DNA of 6,082 bases, from NCBI GenBank assembly GCA_011042705.1, contig DRBW01000034.1, positions 1 to 6,082 on the forward strand, read 5' to 3'. Below, one piece after another: positions 1-5,334 of this stretch (its first letter is position 1; every line of letters begins with the position of its first letter). Source of the stretch: Caldifarciminota bacterium. Lineage in GTDB: Bacteria > Hydrothermota > Hydrothermia > B15-G9 > DRBW01. The position numbers were made by a program, and so were the translations under genes. The notes below the pieces were generated by a model. That model was not told the origin of the DNA, did no database searches, and saw nothing but the letters and a program-made list of their open reading frames with translations.

Positions 1-27
1 CACGACATCTCGTGAAAAGTTGTGGCA

Positions 28-498
28 TTAAGGTTTTTCGGACTTCACATTGCCCTGAAGGGGAAGGACATAAAGCAAAGCATCCTCGAAATCCGGCCTG
101 TAATAACCTCGTATCGTCCTCAGTACCCTGAAACCTTCGCCCTCATAGAGCTTTCTCGCTGCCGTATTCGATTTTCTGACCTCCAGGCTCAGCAGCTTTT
201 TCCCCCTTTCCCTCGCAAGAGCTATTGCCTTTCTCAAAAGAGCTCTTCCTATGCCCTTTCTCCTCATTTCCGGCTTAACGGCGATATTCGCGAGGTGAAC
301 GCTGTCGCCCAGATCCCAGAGTATCATGTAGCCGACCACTTTTCCGTCTTTCAGCACCACGAGGGGTGTCGATGAGGGATTTCTGAGCTCGGCTTCCATA
401 AATTCTCGTTTCCAGGGTTGTTTGAAAGAAACTCTCTCGATGGACATCACCTCGGCTATATCCCCCTCTTCCATCCTCCTTATCTCAAGGCCTTCCAT
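28..498 (-). CDS. rimI: Ribosomal-protein alanine N-acetyltransferase (GNAT family, RimI)
   Basis: A 156-residue GNAT acetyltransferase. RimI acetylates the N-terminal alanine of ribosomal protein S18 from acetyl-CoA in the cytoplasm. Visible marks are the N-terminal strand LEIRRM, the central AVKPEMRRKGIG whose RRKGIG (79-84) is the acetyl-CoA pyrophosphate loop, LEVRKSN (105-111) with Glu106 at the position of the RimI catalytic glutamate, and Tyr118 in ARKLYEGEGF, the usual catalytic tyrosine. Length is normal for the family. It is the last gene of mutM-tsaB-rimI, and its ATG lies 14 bases inside the end of tsaB, so translation is probably coupled. There is no Shine-Dalgarno (SD) site before this ATG. 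An AAGGAGG sits directly against Met9, but starting there would delete the first strand and leaves no spacing. The tsaB-rimI pairing is common and supports the name. Related GNAT enzymes can differ in substrate, so S18 as target is inferred. Confidence 0.93.
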   Translation of the reverse strand: MEGLEIRRMEEGDIAEVMSIERVSFKQPWKREFMEAELRNPSSTPLVVLKDGKVVGYMILWDLGDSVHLANIAVKPEMRRKGIGRALLRKAIALARERGKKLLSLEVRKSNTAARKLYEGEGFRVLRTIRGYYRPDFEDALLYVLPLQGNVKSEKP

Positions 499-1138
499 GC
501 TTTTTAATGTCGGGGAGTTTCATGTAAAAGGGCTCCAGACCGACCGGATCGTCCCTTTCTCCTGATGAAAATCTCTCGAGTCCCAAGGCCGCAACCGTGA
601 GCCCCGATGGAAAATCGGGGCAGGGTTCGGGAAGATTTCTGAGTTCCTCTCTGAATTTTACGGCGCCGCTTCCCACGAAAAGGGCATCCTCCTTTCGGAC
701 CTCCTGAAGCCTGAGAAGGGCTGGATCCTTCTCCCTCAGCGTTTTTCCCTTCTCCTTTCGGTATTTCGCCGCATATAGAAAATCCCTCTGAGCCTCCACG
801 AGGGCGATCACAGGGACACCGACGTCGGGAGCCTGGCGGGCAAGGGCGTCGAGGGTATTGACCGAAATAAGGGGGATATCGAGGGAAAAAGCCAGTGCCT
901 TCGCGAAGGACAGACCGACTCTCAGGGCCGTGAAGTATCCAGGCCCCACAGAAACAGCGACGAGTTCCAGGGAAGAAGGAGAAAGTCCCGTCTGCTTCAA
1001 AAGGATCTCGAAAAGCACGTTGATCATCTCCGAATGGGCGAAGGGCCTCTCCCGGTAATTGAGCTCCTGCCTTTTGTCGCCATCCATGAGCCCGAGGGAC
1101 GTATAAGGGCCCGAAGTTTCCACTCCGAGAACTATCAT
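485..1138 (-). CDS. tsaB: tRNA threonylcarbamoyladenosine biosynthesis protein TsaB
   Basis: A 217-residue ASKHA-fold protein. TsaB is the non-catalytic partner that forms the TsaB-TsaD-TsaE complex installing threonylcarbamoyl on A37 of ANN-decoding tRNAs. The family marks are the start MIVLGVETSG (the phosphate-1-like strand, with LGVETS for the usual LAIDTS), AHSE at 34-37, and VGPGYFTALRVG at 64-75, which matches the GPGSFTGLRIG signature. The C-terminal EPFYMK resembles the usual P-x-Y-x-R/K ending. The ATG at 1138 was chosen over an in-frame upstream start at 1207 because the extra 23 residues are unrelated arginine-rich sequence lying inside mutM, while the ATG forms an ATGA overlap with the mutM stop and has GGAG eight bases upstream. 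Length is near that of the shorter TsaB proteins. It overlaps rimI by 14 bases. The TsaD, TsaE and TsaC partners are not in the window. Confidence 0.94.
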   Translation of the reverse strand: MIVLGVETSGPYTSLGLMDGDKRQELNYRERPFAHSEMINVLFEILLKQTGLSPSSLELVAVSVGPGYFTALRVGLSFAKALAFSLDIPLISVNTLDALARQAPDVGVPVIALVEAQRDFLYAAKYRKEKGKTLREKDPALLRLQEVRKEDALFVGSGAVKFREELRNLPEPCPDFPSGLTVAALGLERFSSGERDDPVGLEPFYMKLPDIKKHGRP

Positions 1139-1932
1139 CTCTGACACTCCGGGCAGAAAAAGGTGCCCCTGTCGCCTTCGTAGACGGCTTTGATGGCCGC
1201 CCCGCAACGTGGACAGGGCTGTCCTTCCCTTCTGTGTACCTTCAGGTGTTCCCTGTATTCGAAGGGGGGCAGCCCACCGCCCGAGACATCCTCGAGAACA
1301 GAGATCGCACTGTCGAGCACCGTCCTTATGGCACGAAATAGCCTCTCGACATCCTCTTCGCTCAGATCAGTGCAATTTCGGAAGGGAGAAAACTCTGCCT
1401 CCCACAATATCTCGTCGGCATAAGCATTCCCCACCCCGGCTATGGCCTTTTGATCGACTAAAAAGGACTTCAATCCGTTTTTTCTCCCCCTGATCGCCCC
1501 GGCAAGGTAATCGAGGGTGAATTCTTCCGATAGCGGGTCGGGGCCGAGTTTCTTCATGAAGTTAAGTCCCTCCAGCTTCCTCACGATGTAAAGCCCGGCC
1601 ATCCCCTTATCTTCGTACTCTATGAAATAAAGGTCCCTATCCCCTTCGAAGCTCAACTTCATCAGAGGAACAGCATCGCCGGGCATTTCGAAGGAAACCC
1701 ACCCCCTGAGAAGTGGCTGAAAGAGGAGCTTGAACCCCGAGTGAAACTCAAAGACGAGATTCTTGCCTTTCCGGCTGACTTCCAGGAGGACGCCCTTTTT
1801 CAGAACCGCAGGTTTGAAATAACGGGTTCTCAGGGCCCTGTCCTTCAAGACTTCCACATCGACGACCCTGCTTTCCCGAAGCTCCTTTTCGAGCCTTCTC
1901 CTCAGCACTTCCAGGTCAGGAAGCTCTGGCAT
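1135..1932 (-). CDS. mutM: Fpg/Nei-family DNA glycosylase (formamidopyrimidine-DNA glycosylase-like)
   Basis: A 265-residue base-excision repair glycosylase/AP lyase. Family members remove oxidised bases such as 8-oxoguanine and formamidopyrimidines and cut the backbone through the N-terminal proline. The start MPELPDLEV fixes the initiation codon, because the mature N-terminal Pro2 and Glu3 are the catalytic pair. Lys57 lies in SRKGKNL, the usual catalytic lysine position. KLGPDPLSEEF (128-138), DQKAIAGVGNAYADEILW (160-177, the helix-two-turn-helix with Asn169) and a C-terminal zinc finger with Cys240, Cys243, Cys260 and Cys263 are all present, with Arg255 in DRGT. Departures are LFQPLLRGW where Fpg has an HLxM-type loop, and EYEDKGMAGL where Fpg has D-RRFG, so the residues filling the lesion gap are not canonical. 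The exact substrate range, Fpg-like or Nei-like, is therefore uncertain. It is first gene of the operon, overlaps tsaB by ATGA and has no SD site. Confidence 0.92.
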   Translation of the reverse strand: MPELPDLEVLRRRLEKELRESRVVDVEVLKDRALRTRYFKPAVLKKGVLLEVSRKGKNLVFEFHSGFKLLFQPLLRGWVSFEMPGDAVPLMKLSFEGDRDLYFIEYEDKGMAGLYIVRKLEGLNFMKKLGPDPLSEEFTLDYLAGAIRGRKNGLKSFLVDQKAIAGVGNAYADEILWEAEFSPFRNCTDLSEEDVERLFRAIRTVLDSAISVLEDVSGGGLPPFEYREHLKVHRREGQPCPRCGAAIKAVYEGDRGTFFCPECQR

Positions 1933-1940
1933 AGAAAAAT

Positions 1941-1968
1941 CTTATAGTAGAGACAAAAAGGCTGTCAA
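1941..1968 (-). promoter_or_regulatory. Sigma70-type promoter for mutM-tsaB-rimI
   Basis: On the minus strand TTGACA (1968-1963) is followed after 16 bases by TATAAG (1946-1941). The -35 is a perfect match and the -10 matches at five of six positions. A start site about seven bases beyond the -10 falls near 1933-1935, one to three bases before the mutM ATG at 1932. The sequence between -10 and ATG (ATTTTTCT) has no ribosome binding site, so the mRNA would be leaderless or nearly so. The promoter is called from sequence only. Confidence 0.75.
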
Positions 1969-1993
1969 CAGACGGAATAAAAGCAGGTCGTAT

Positions 1994-2030
1994 TGGGGTC
2001 GGACCGTGCAACCTGCACGGTCCGACCCCA
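1994..2030. repeat. 37-base perfect palindrome, copy 1
   Basis: The arm TGGGGTCGGACCGTGCA (1994-2010) is exactly complementary to TGCACGGTCCGACCCCA (2014-2030) around a three-base loop ACC. Neither side carries a T-run, so it is not a standard intrinsic terminator, although so strong a stem could still hinder transcription or protect RNA ends. It lies 26 bases upstream of the mutM -35 element. Confidence 0.9.
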
Positions 2031-2248
2031 TAAAACTCTATGAGCTCCAAAAATTTGGAAGATATTTAACTGTGCGCATAGATTTTTTGGCCACCTTCAA
2101 AAGGGGTAAAGCAGCCAAATCCCCTCCGCCACAATGGAAATAGAGGATCAAAGGACTTCCGTCAATCTTTTGTCCCACAGCGAAAAGGAGAGGCGTGCGT
2201 GATGCACACCCTGCCACATTATAACTGCCTGAATTACAATCAATTGCG
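2031..2248. other. Non-coding spacer between the two palindromes
   Basis: These 218 bases are richer in A and T than the flanking genes. A minus-strand open frame crosses them but also reads through palindrome 2 and into the riboswitch, has no SD site and no family resemblance, so it is not accepted as a gene. A short inverted repeat TCCAAA-AA-TTTGGA is seen at 2046-2059. A lone minus-strand TATAAT (2223-2218) has no acceptable -35 partner. I recognise no transposase remnant or RNA gene here. Confidence 0.6.
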
Positions 2249-2285
2249 TGGGGTCGGGTCGTGCAAGGTGCACGACCCGACCCCA
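2249..2285. repeat. 37-base perfect palindrome, copy 2
   Basis: The arm TGGGGTCGGGTCGTGCA (2249-2265) is exactly complementary to TGCACGACCCGACCCCA (2269-2285) around loop AGG. Compared with copy 1 the arm differs at two adjacent positions (AC changed to GT), and the opposite arm carries the matching change (GT to AC), so pairing is kept. It ends 13 bases before the -35 of the riboswitch promoter. Confidence 0.9.
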
Positions 2286-2298
2286 CCGGAGCAGAGCG

Positions 2299-2327
2299 TT
2301 GCAATCGGCCGGGGGACGCATTAAAAT
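2299..2327 (+). promoter_or_regulatory. Sigma70-type promoter for the cobalamin riboswitch transcript
   Basis: TTGCAA (2299-2304), a 17-base spacer and TAAAAT (2322-2327) form a good sigma70-like promoter. The expected start site about seven bases further on, near 2334, coincides with the GGTT that forms the 5' strand of riboswitch helix P1. That agreement with an independently recognised RNA supports the call. It is divergent from the mutM promoter, with the palindrome pair lying between them. Confidence 0.7.
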
Positions 2328-2330
2328 ATA

Positions 2331-2512
2331 GCCGGTTCATTGAAGCTCAGGGAGCCCAGGGAACCGGGTGAGAATCCCGGGCTGCCCCCGCAACCGTGTG
2401 GAGTTCGGGCTTCCAGATGCCACTGGCAGGTATGGTCTTCGGGCTGTCCTGCTGGGAAGGCGGAAGCCTTTATGCTCCGAGCCGGGAGACCTGCTTCCTG
2501 AGTCCTTAAACC
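2331..2512 (+). promoter_or_regulatory. Cobalamin (adenosylcobalamin-type) riboswitch aptamer
   Basis: The conserved blocks occur in the right order: GAAGCTC (2342-2348), AGGGAACCGGGTGAGAATCC (2358-2377), GCTGCCCCCGCAACCGT (2381-2397), GCCACTG (2419-2425), GGGAAGGC (2454-2461) and the B12 box AGCCGGGAGACCTGC (2480-2494). P1 closes GGTT (2334-2337) with AACC (2509-2512), and one long internal helix pairs CCGGG (2364-2368) with CCCGG (2376-2380). Its place directly before a BtuB-like receptor gene is the classic arrangement, in which ligand binding lowers expression of B12 uptake. The peripheral region is large, as in the adenosylcobalamin-binding class, but the ligand form preferred is inferred. 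Confidence 0.97.
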
Positions 2513-2537
2513 GCCCCCGGGGGTAAGGGGTGAGGTT
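2509..2537 (+). promoter_or_regulatory. Candidate anti-P1 hairpin in the riboswitch expression platform
   Basis: AACC (2509-2512) can pair with GGTT (2534-2537) and CCCC (2514-2517) with GGGG (2527-2530) across a nine-base loop, leaving a small internal bulge. The AACC is also the 3' strand of aptamer helix P1, so the two folds exclude each other, as expected of an expression platform. The hairpin also buries AAGGGGTGAGG, the only SD-like run upstream of the receptor. This was worked out by eye, without energy calculation. Confidence 0.5.
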
Positions 2538-2562
2538 GAGTTTCGGCTCCCTCGAATCCCGG

Positions 2563-2586
2563 GCAGCTTGACGAAAATGAAGCTGC
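2563..2586 (+). promoter_or_regulatory. Start-codon hairpin of the receptor gene (possible terminator overlap)
   Basis: GCAGCTT (2563-2569) and AAGCTGC (2580-2586) form a perfect seven-base stem, extendable by two G-U pairs, around a ten-base loop that contains the ATG at 2577-2579. The stem is followed by TTTT and then ACTGTTT, so it also looks like a weak intrinsic terminator. Either role would suit the riboswitch output, by hiding the start or ending the transcript. Neither is proven by sequence. Confidence 0.45.
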
Positions 2587-4304
2587 TTTTACTGTTTACA
2601 ATCGTCACGTCCGAACCTCAGGAAGTGCCGGGACCTTTCATGATGGAGGAGGTACTGGTGACCGCCTCCAGGTACGGGGACGAGCTCTTCACAGCCCCCT
2701 TTTCGTCGGCCGTGTTTTATCCGCACGAAAGCCAGTGGCATAGCGCCTTTTTTGCCTATCCCGGCCTATTCCTGAGAAACTATGGCAACCTGATTCAGAC
2801 GTCATTGAGGGGAACTGCTTCCGAAGAGAACCTGCTGCTGATCGAGGGGGTTCCCATCAATTCCCCTCAGTCAGGAACCGTTGATCTTCAGCTCATTCCT
2901 CCCTCTTTTGTGGACAGAATTGAAATGAGGAGCGGCGGCTCATCGCTTTTCGGTCCTGGAGCGATGGGGGGTGCCTTTTCCTTCTCTCTCCTGGGCCCCG
3001 GTGGGCGGCTCAGCGGAAGTCTCTCAGCAGGAAGTTTCTCCCGTAAGGAGATCTCCATCACGGGCAGAAATACCTTCAGTGGTCTTGCCCTGACATCCGC
3101 CGTGGATGTCGGGAAAGGAAAGGGAAATTTCCCCTATAGAGACGCCTGGGGAGAAAAACATTTCCGTGAAAACAACGACAGAAGGAGATCGGCAGCGGCG
3201 ATCAAACTGACCTCCCCCGGTTTTGAGGGCCTTATCATGGTATCGAGCCTGGAATGCGGTGTCCCGGGCCCCGTCGGCAGCCCCATGAGATCGAGAAGGT
3301 GGGAAACCCTCTCCATTGCCAAAGTGGAGCTGAAAGAAGACCCCTTCAGATTCAAAGTCTTCCTGAACAGGGACGACATGAAATACAGGGCTGAATCTGC
3401 CACCGAAAGAACTATCGGGAACATTGCCGGATTCACAGCGGCCACGGTCTCCCCTCTTCACCTCAGGGCTGGATTTACGCTGAAAAGCGGTAACTCCCCC
3501 CGGACGGGGGAAAGAAAAAGGCTCGATCTCTTCGTAACGGGGGGCAAAAAATTGGCCCTGGGTTTATTCAGGCTTACCCCGGAATTTTATCTCAGCACCA
3601 GCCCCCAGAAACATCCCCATCTGACCTATTTCTTCGGGACCGGTTACTCTCCTTCGAGGGACGTCTTCCTCTACGCAAACCTTTCGACAAACCTGAGGGA
3701 GCCCACCTTCAACGAGCTCTACTGGCAGGGAGATCCCTTCGCCAGCGGGAATCCCAATCTGAGGCCCGAAAAGGGTTGGCTGACGGAGGGCGGTGTCAGG
3801 ATTAGAAAGCCCCTCCTTTTCTTCGACATCTCTTTCTATACGGGGAAAAACCAGGATATGATAGTCTGGGAGCCGACAGAGGATGGGCTCTGGAGCCCCA
3901 GGAATAAGAGAGAAGTGATCCTGATGGGTAATGAAACTCATATTTACTTCAAATTCAAATCCCTCTCGCTGTATTTGTTTTACGGCCTCAATAGCATAAC
4001 CTCCGAAGGAAGGCAGCTCATGCTTCGTCCTCTTCACAGCGGAAGGCTCGAGGTCAGCTCCCCATTTTTAAGGGCCCGGCTCAACTTCGTCGGAGAGAGA
4101 TATGAGAGGCCCTCGGGGCCAAAAAAAATGCCCTCTTTCCTGACTTTCGACATCCTTTTCAGATTCGAAAGAAATTTCAATTTTGGCGACATAGGAGTGG
4201 AATTATGCATTTATAACGTCTTCGACAGGCAATATGAACTTGTAAGGGGATATCCCCTTCCCGGGCGTTATTTTAACCTGAAGGTCAGTGCAAACATATT
4301 GTGA
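2577..4304 (+). CDS. btuB: BtuB-like TonB-dependent outer-membrane cobalamin receptor
   Basis: A 575-residue receptor that would import B12-type corrinoids across the outer membrane using TonB energy. A TonB-box-like EEVLVTAS (24-31) is followed by a plug with LRGT (77-80), LLLIEGVPIN (86-95) and IEMRSGGSSLFGPGAMGG (115-132), matching the usual V-L-I-D-G-V and I-E-x-x-x-G-P-x-S-x-x-Y-G-x-x-A-x-G-G pattern. The rest is a beta-barrel with NLREPTFNELYW (372-383), GNPNLRPEKG (391-400) and the terminal YNVFDRQY...GYPLPGRYF typical of BtuB-type barrels. It ends in Leu rather than the usual aromatic. The ATG at 2577 is preferred to an in-frame TTG at 2568 because it opens with MKLLLLFTIV, but the signal peptide is short, lacks a clear AxA site and has no nearby SD. 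The cobalamin substrate follows from the riboswitch. Length is near E. coli BtuB. Confidence 0.9.
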   Translation: MKLLLLFTIVTSEPQEVPGPFMMEEVLVTASRYGDELFTAPFSSAVFYPHESQWHSAFFAYPGLFLRNYGNLIQTSLRGTASEENLLLIEGVPINSPQSGTVDLQLIPPSFVDRIEMRSGGSSLFGPGAMGGAFSFSLLGPGGRLSGSLSAGSFSRKEISITGRNTFSGLALTSAVDVGKGKGNFPYRDAWGEKHFRENNDRRRSAAAIKLTSPGFEGLIMVSSLECGVPGPVGSPMRSRRWETLSIAKVELKEDPFRFKVFLNRDDMKYRAESATERTIGNIAGFTAATVSPLHLRAGFTLKSGNSPRTGERKRLDLFVTGGKKLALGLFRLTPEFYLSTSPQKHPHLTYFFGTGYSPSRDVFLYANLSTNLREPTFNELYWQGDPFASGNPNLRPEKGWLTEGGVRIRKPLLFFDISFYTGKNQDMIVWEPTEDGLWSPRNKREVILMGNETHIYFKFKSLSLYLFYGLNSITSEGRQLMLRPLHSGRLEVSSPFLRARLNFVGERYERPSGPKKMPSFLTFDILFRFERNFNFGDIGVELCIYNVFDRQYELVRGYPLPGRYFNLKVSANIL

Positions 4305-4317
4305 AAGGAGGTATGTC

Positions 4318-5334
4318 ATGAAAAAGTGGTTCCTGGTGGGGCTTCTCGCCCTCACCGCGTGCTCTGAGAAGGAAGAAACCGGAATGTCGTCGGCGGGAAA
4401 CAGAATCTATGTCCTTCAGGGCATATCCGAAACCGTCTCGATATACGACATAGATAACGATACCCTCCTGAGCGACGTCTTCCTTACTGGTAATACCCCA
4501 AACTACATCATCTTCGACCGAGACCGTGGATATATCGTGAATTCAGGCTTTACGGGGGACGCTTCCATAACTATTTTTGATCCAAACACAAACGAAAAAA
4601 TGGCCGATTTCCTCCTTCCTTCCGGCTCAAATCCATACGCGGCCGCCGTAGCCGAAGGCAGGCTTTTCGTGACCCTATTCCTCAGGGACATGGTCTACGT
4701 CCTCGACGCCGAAACGGGCGATTTCATTGACTCCATACCGGTGAAGAGCGGCCCCGAGGGAATAATAGCAGCCAACGGAGCAGTCTACGTGGCCTGTACT
4801 GGCATACAGCCCGATTACAGTTACAGCGATGCCTGGGTTCTAAAGATCGATCCCGAAACCCTGGAAGTCATTGACAGCCTCAAAGTAGGGATAAACCTCC
4901 AGACGCTCGCATTGGACTCGACGGGAAGGCTCCATGCCGTCGCGACCGGTGATTACTCGGGATGGGAAGGCAGGATTTACGTGATTGATCCCGACGACTT
5001 TATTCTCCTCGACAGCCTGTTGATCGGCGGATACCCGGGGAACATCACCGTAAACGCCGACAACATCGCATATCTGACCGACTGGAATCTCGGCCTGTTG
5101 TCGTACGATGCCGCCACCCTGACGCCTATCCACGATGCAGGAAATCCGATCACGGTCGGAACCGGTGCGATGGGAATCGATGTCGACGGGGAAAACAGAA
5201 TATACGTAACGCTCTACTCCGCCTCTGATACCAACTGGATAGAGGTAATATCGGGCGACTCGATCCTGGCATCGATAAACCTGGGGACTGCCGTCGGAGC
5301 TTCAGCCCTGAGGTTTCGCCCGGCGGAACCTTAG
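4318..5334 (+). CDS. Beta-propeller lipoprotein, candidate BtuG-like cobalamin-binding partner
   Basis: A 338-residue lipoprotein. MKKWFLVGLLALTAC has a lipobox LTAC with Cys15, then Ser, so it should be lipid-anchored and probably reach the outer membrane. From about residue 29 the chain is a series of YVTN/YncE-like blades, each with a pattern such as RIYVLQ...VSIYDIDNDTL, VYVLDAETGDFIDSI, VLKIDPETLEVIDSL and RIYVIDPDDFILLDSL. I count about seven, the last perhaps closed by the end segment ASALRF. A strong SD AAAGGAGG (4304-4311) lies six bases before ATG 4318; an in-frame GTG at 4288 would overlap the receptor gene and spoil the signal peptide. It is 13 bases downstream of the receptor and shares its riboswitch. 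In Bacteroides, BtuG is a seven-bladed surface lipoprotein that binds B12 very tightly on BtuB. Equivalence here is inferred from fold and context, not residue matches. Confidence 0.85.
   Translation: MKKWFLVGLLALTACSEKEETGMSSAGNRIYVLQGISETVSIYDIDNDTLLSDVFLTGNTPNYIIFDRDRGYIVNSGFTGDASITIFDPNTNEKMADFLLPSGSNPYAAAVAEGRLFVTLFLRDMVYVLDAETGDFIDSIPVKSGPEGIIAANGAVYVACTGIQPDYSYSDAWVLKIDPETLEVIDSLKVGINLQTLALDSTGRLHAVATGDYSGWEGRIYVIDPDDFILLDSLLIGGYPGNITVNADNIAYLTDWNLGLLSYDAATLTPIHDAGNPITVGTGAMGIDVDGENRIYVTLYSASDTNWIEVISGDSILASINLGTAVGASALRFRPAEP

Larger units (their letters stand above)
1994..2285. mobile_element. Putative REP/RAYT-type or MITE-like palindrome-flanked element
   Basis: A 292-base unit is bounded by two 37-base perfect palindromes that share 15 of 17 arm bases, with about 218 bases between them that encode nothing recognisable. 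Paired GC-rich palindromes of this kind are typical of REP sequences mobilised by single-strand tyrosine transposases (RAYT/IS200-like). No target duplication is evident at the outer edges, which fits that mechanism. There is no transposase gene in the window, so a non-autonomous element is inferred. The two palindromes could also be independent insertions. Confidence 0.45.

Noticed and set aside
22..375. A 117-codon plus-strand open frame
   Set aside because: It is the shadow of rimI on the opposite strand; its translation shows no family features.
601..621. Eight-base inverted repeat GCCCCGAT/ATCGGGGC inside tsaB
   Set aside because: It is within solid coding sequence, has no T-run and no neighbouring regulatory context; chance is a sufficient explanation.
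1139..1207. Upstream in-frame extension of tsaB
   Set aside because: The added residues are arginine-rich, lie inside mutM and precede the conserved MIVLGVETS start, which has its own SD and ATGA overlap.
1994..2030. Palindrome 1 as an ordinary intrinsic terminator
   Set aside because: No T-run follows the stem on either strand, and no gene ends next to it: it sits upstream of both divergent promoters' genes.
1994..2285. A CRISPR array
   Set aside because: There are only two repeat units, each a full palindrome, separated by 218 bases, with no further repeats or cas genes.
2038..2340. A 100-codon minus-strand open frame across the spacer and into the riboswitch
   Set aside because: It reads through palindrome 2 and the promoter and 5' end of the riboswitch, has no SD site and resembles no protein family.
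2321..2608. A 95-codon minus-strand open frame
   Set aside because: It is the antisense of the cobalamin riboswitch, and its composition reflects the conserved RNA, not protein coding.
3564..4037. A 157-codon minus-strand open frame inside the receptor gene
   Set aside because: It is antisense to well-recognised TonB receptor motifs (NLREPTFNELYW and GNPNLRPEKG) and has no independent support.
4288..4317. Upstream GTG start for the lipoprotein
   Set aside because: It overlaps the receptor gene and would place ten polar residues ahead of a perfect lipoprotein signal; the strong SD points to ATG 4318.
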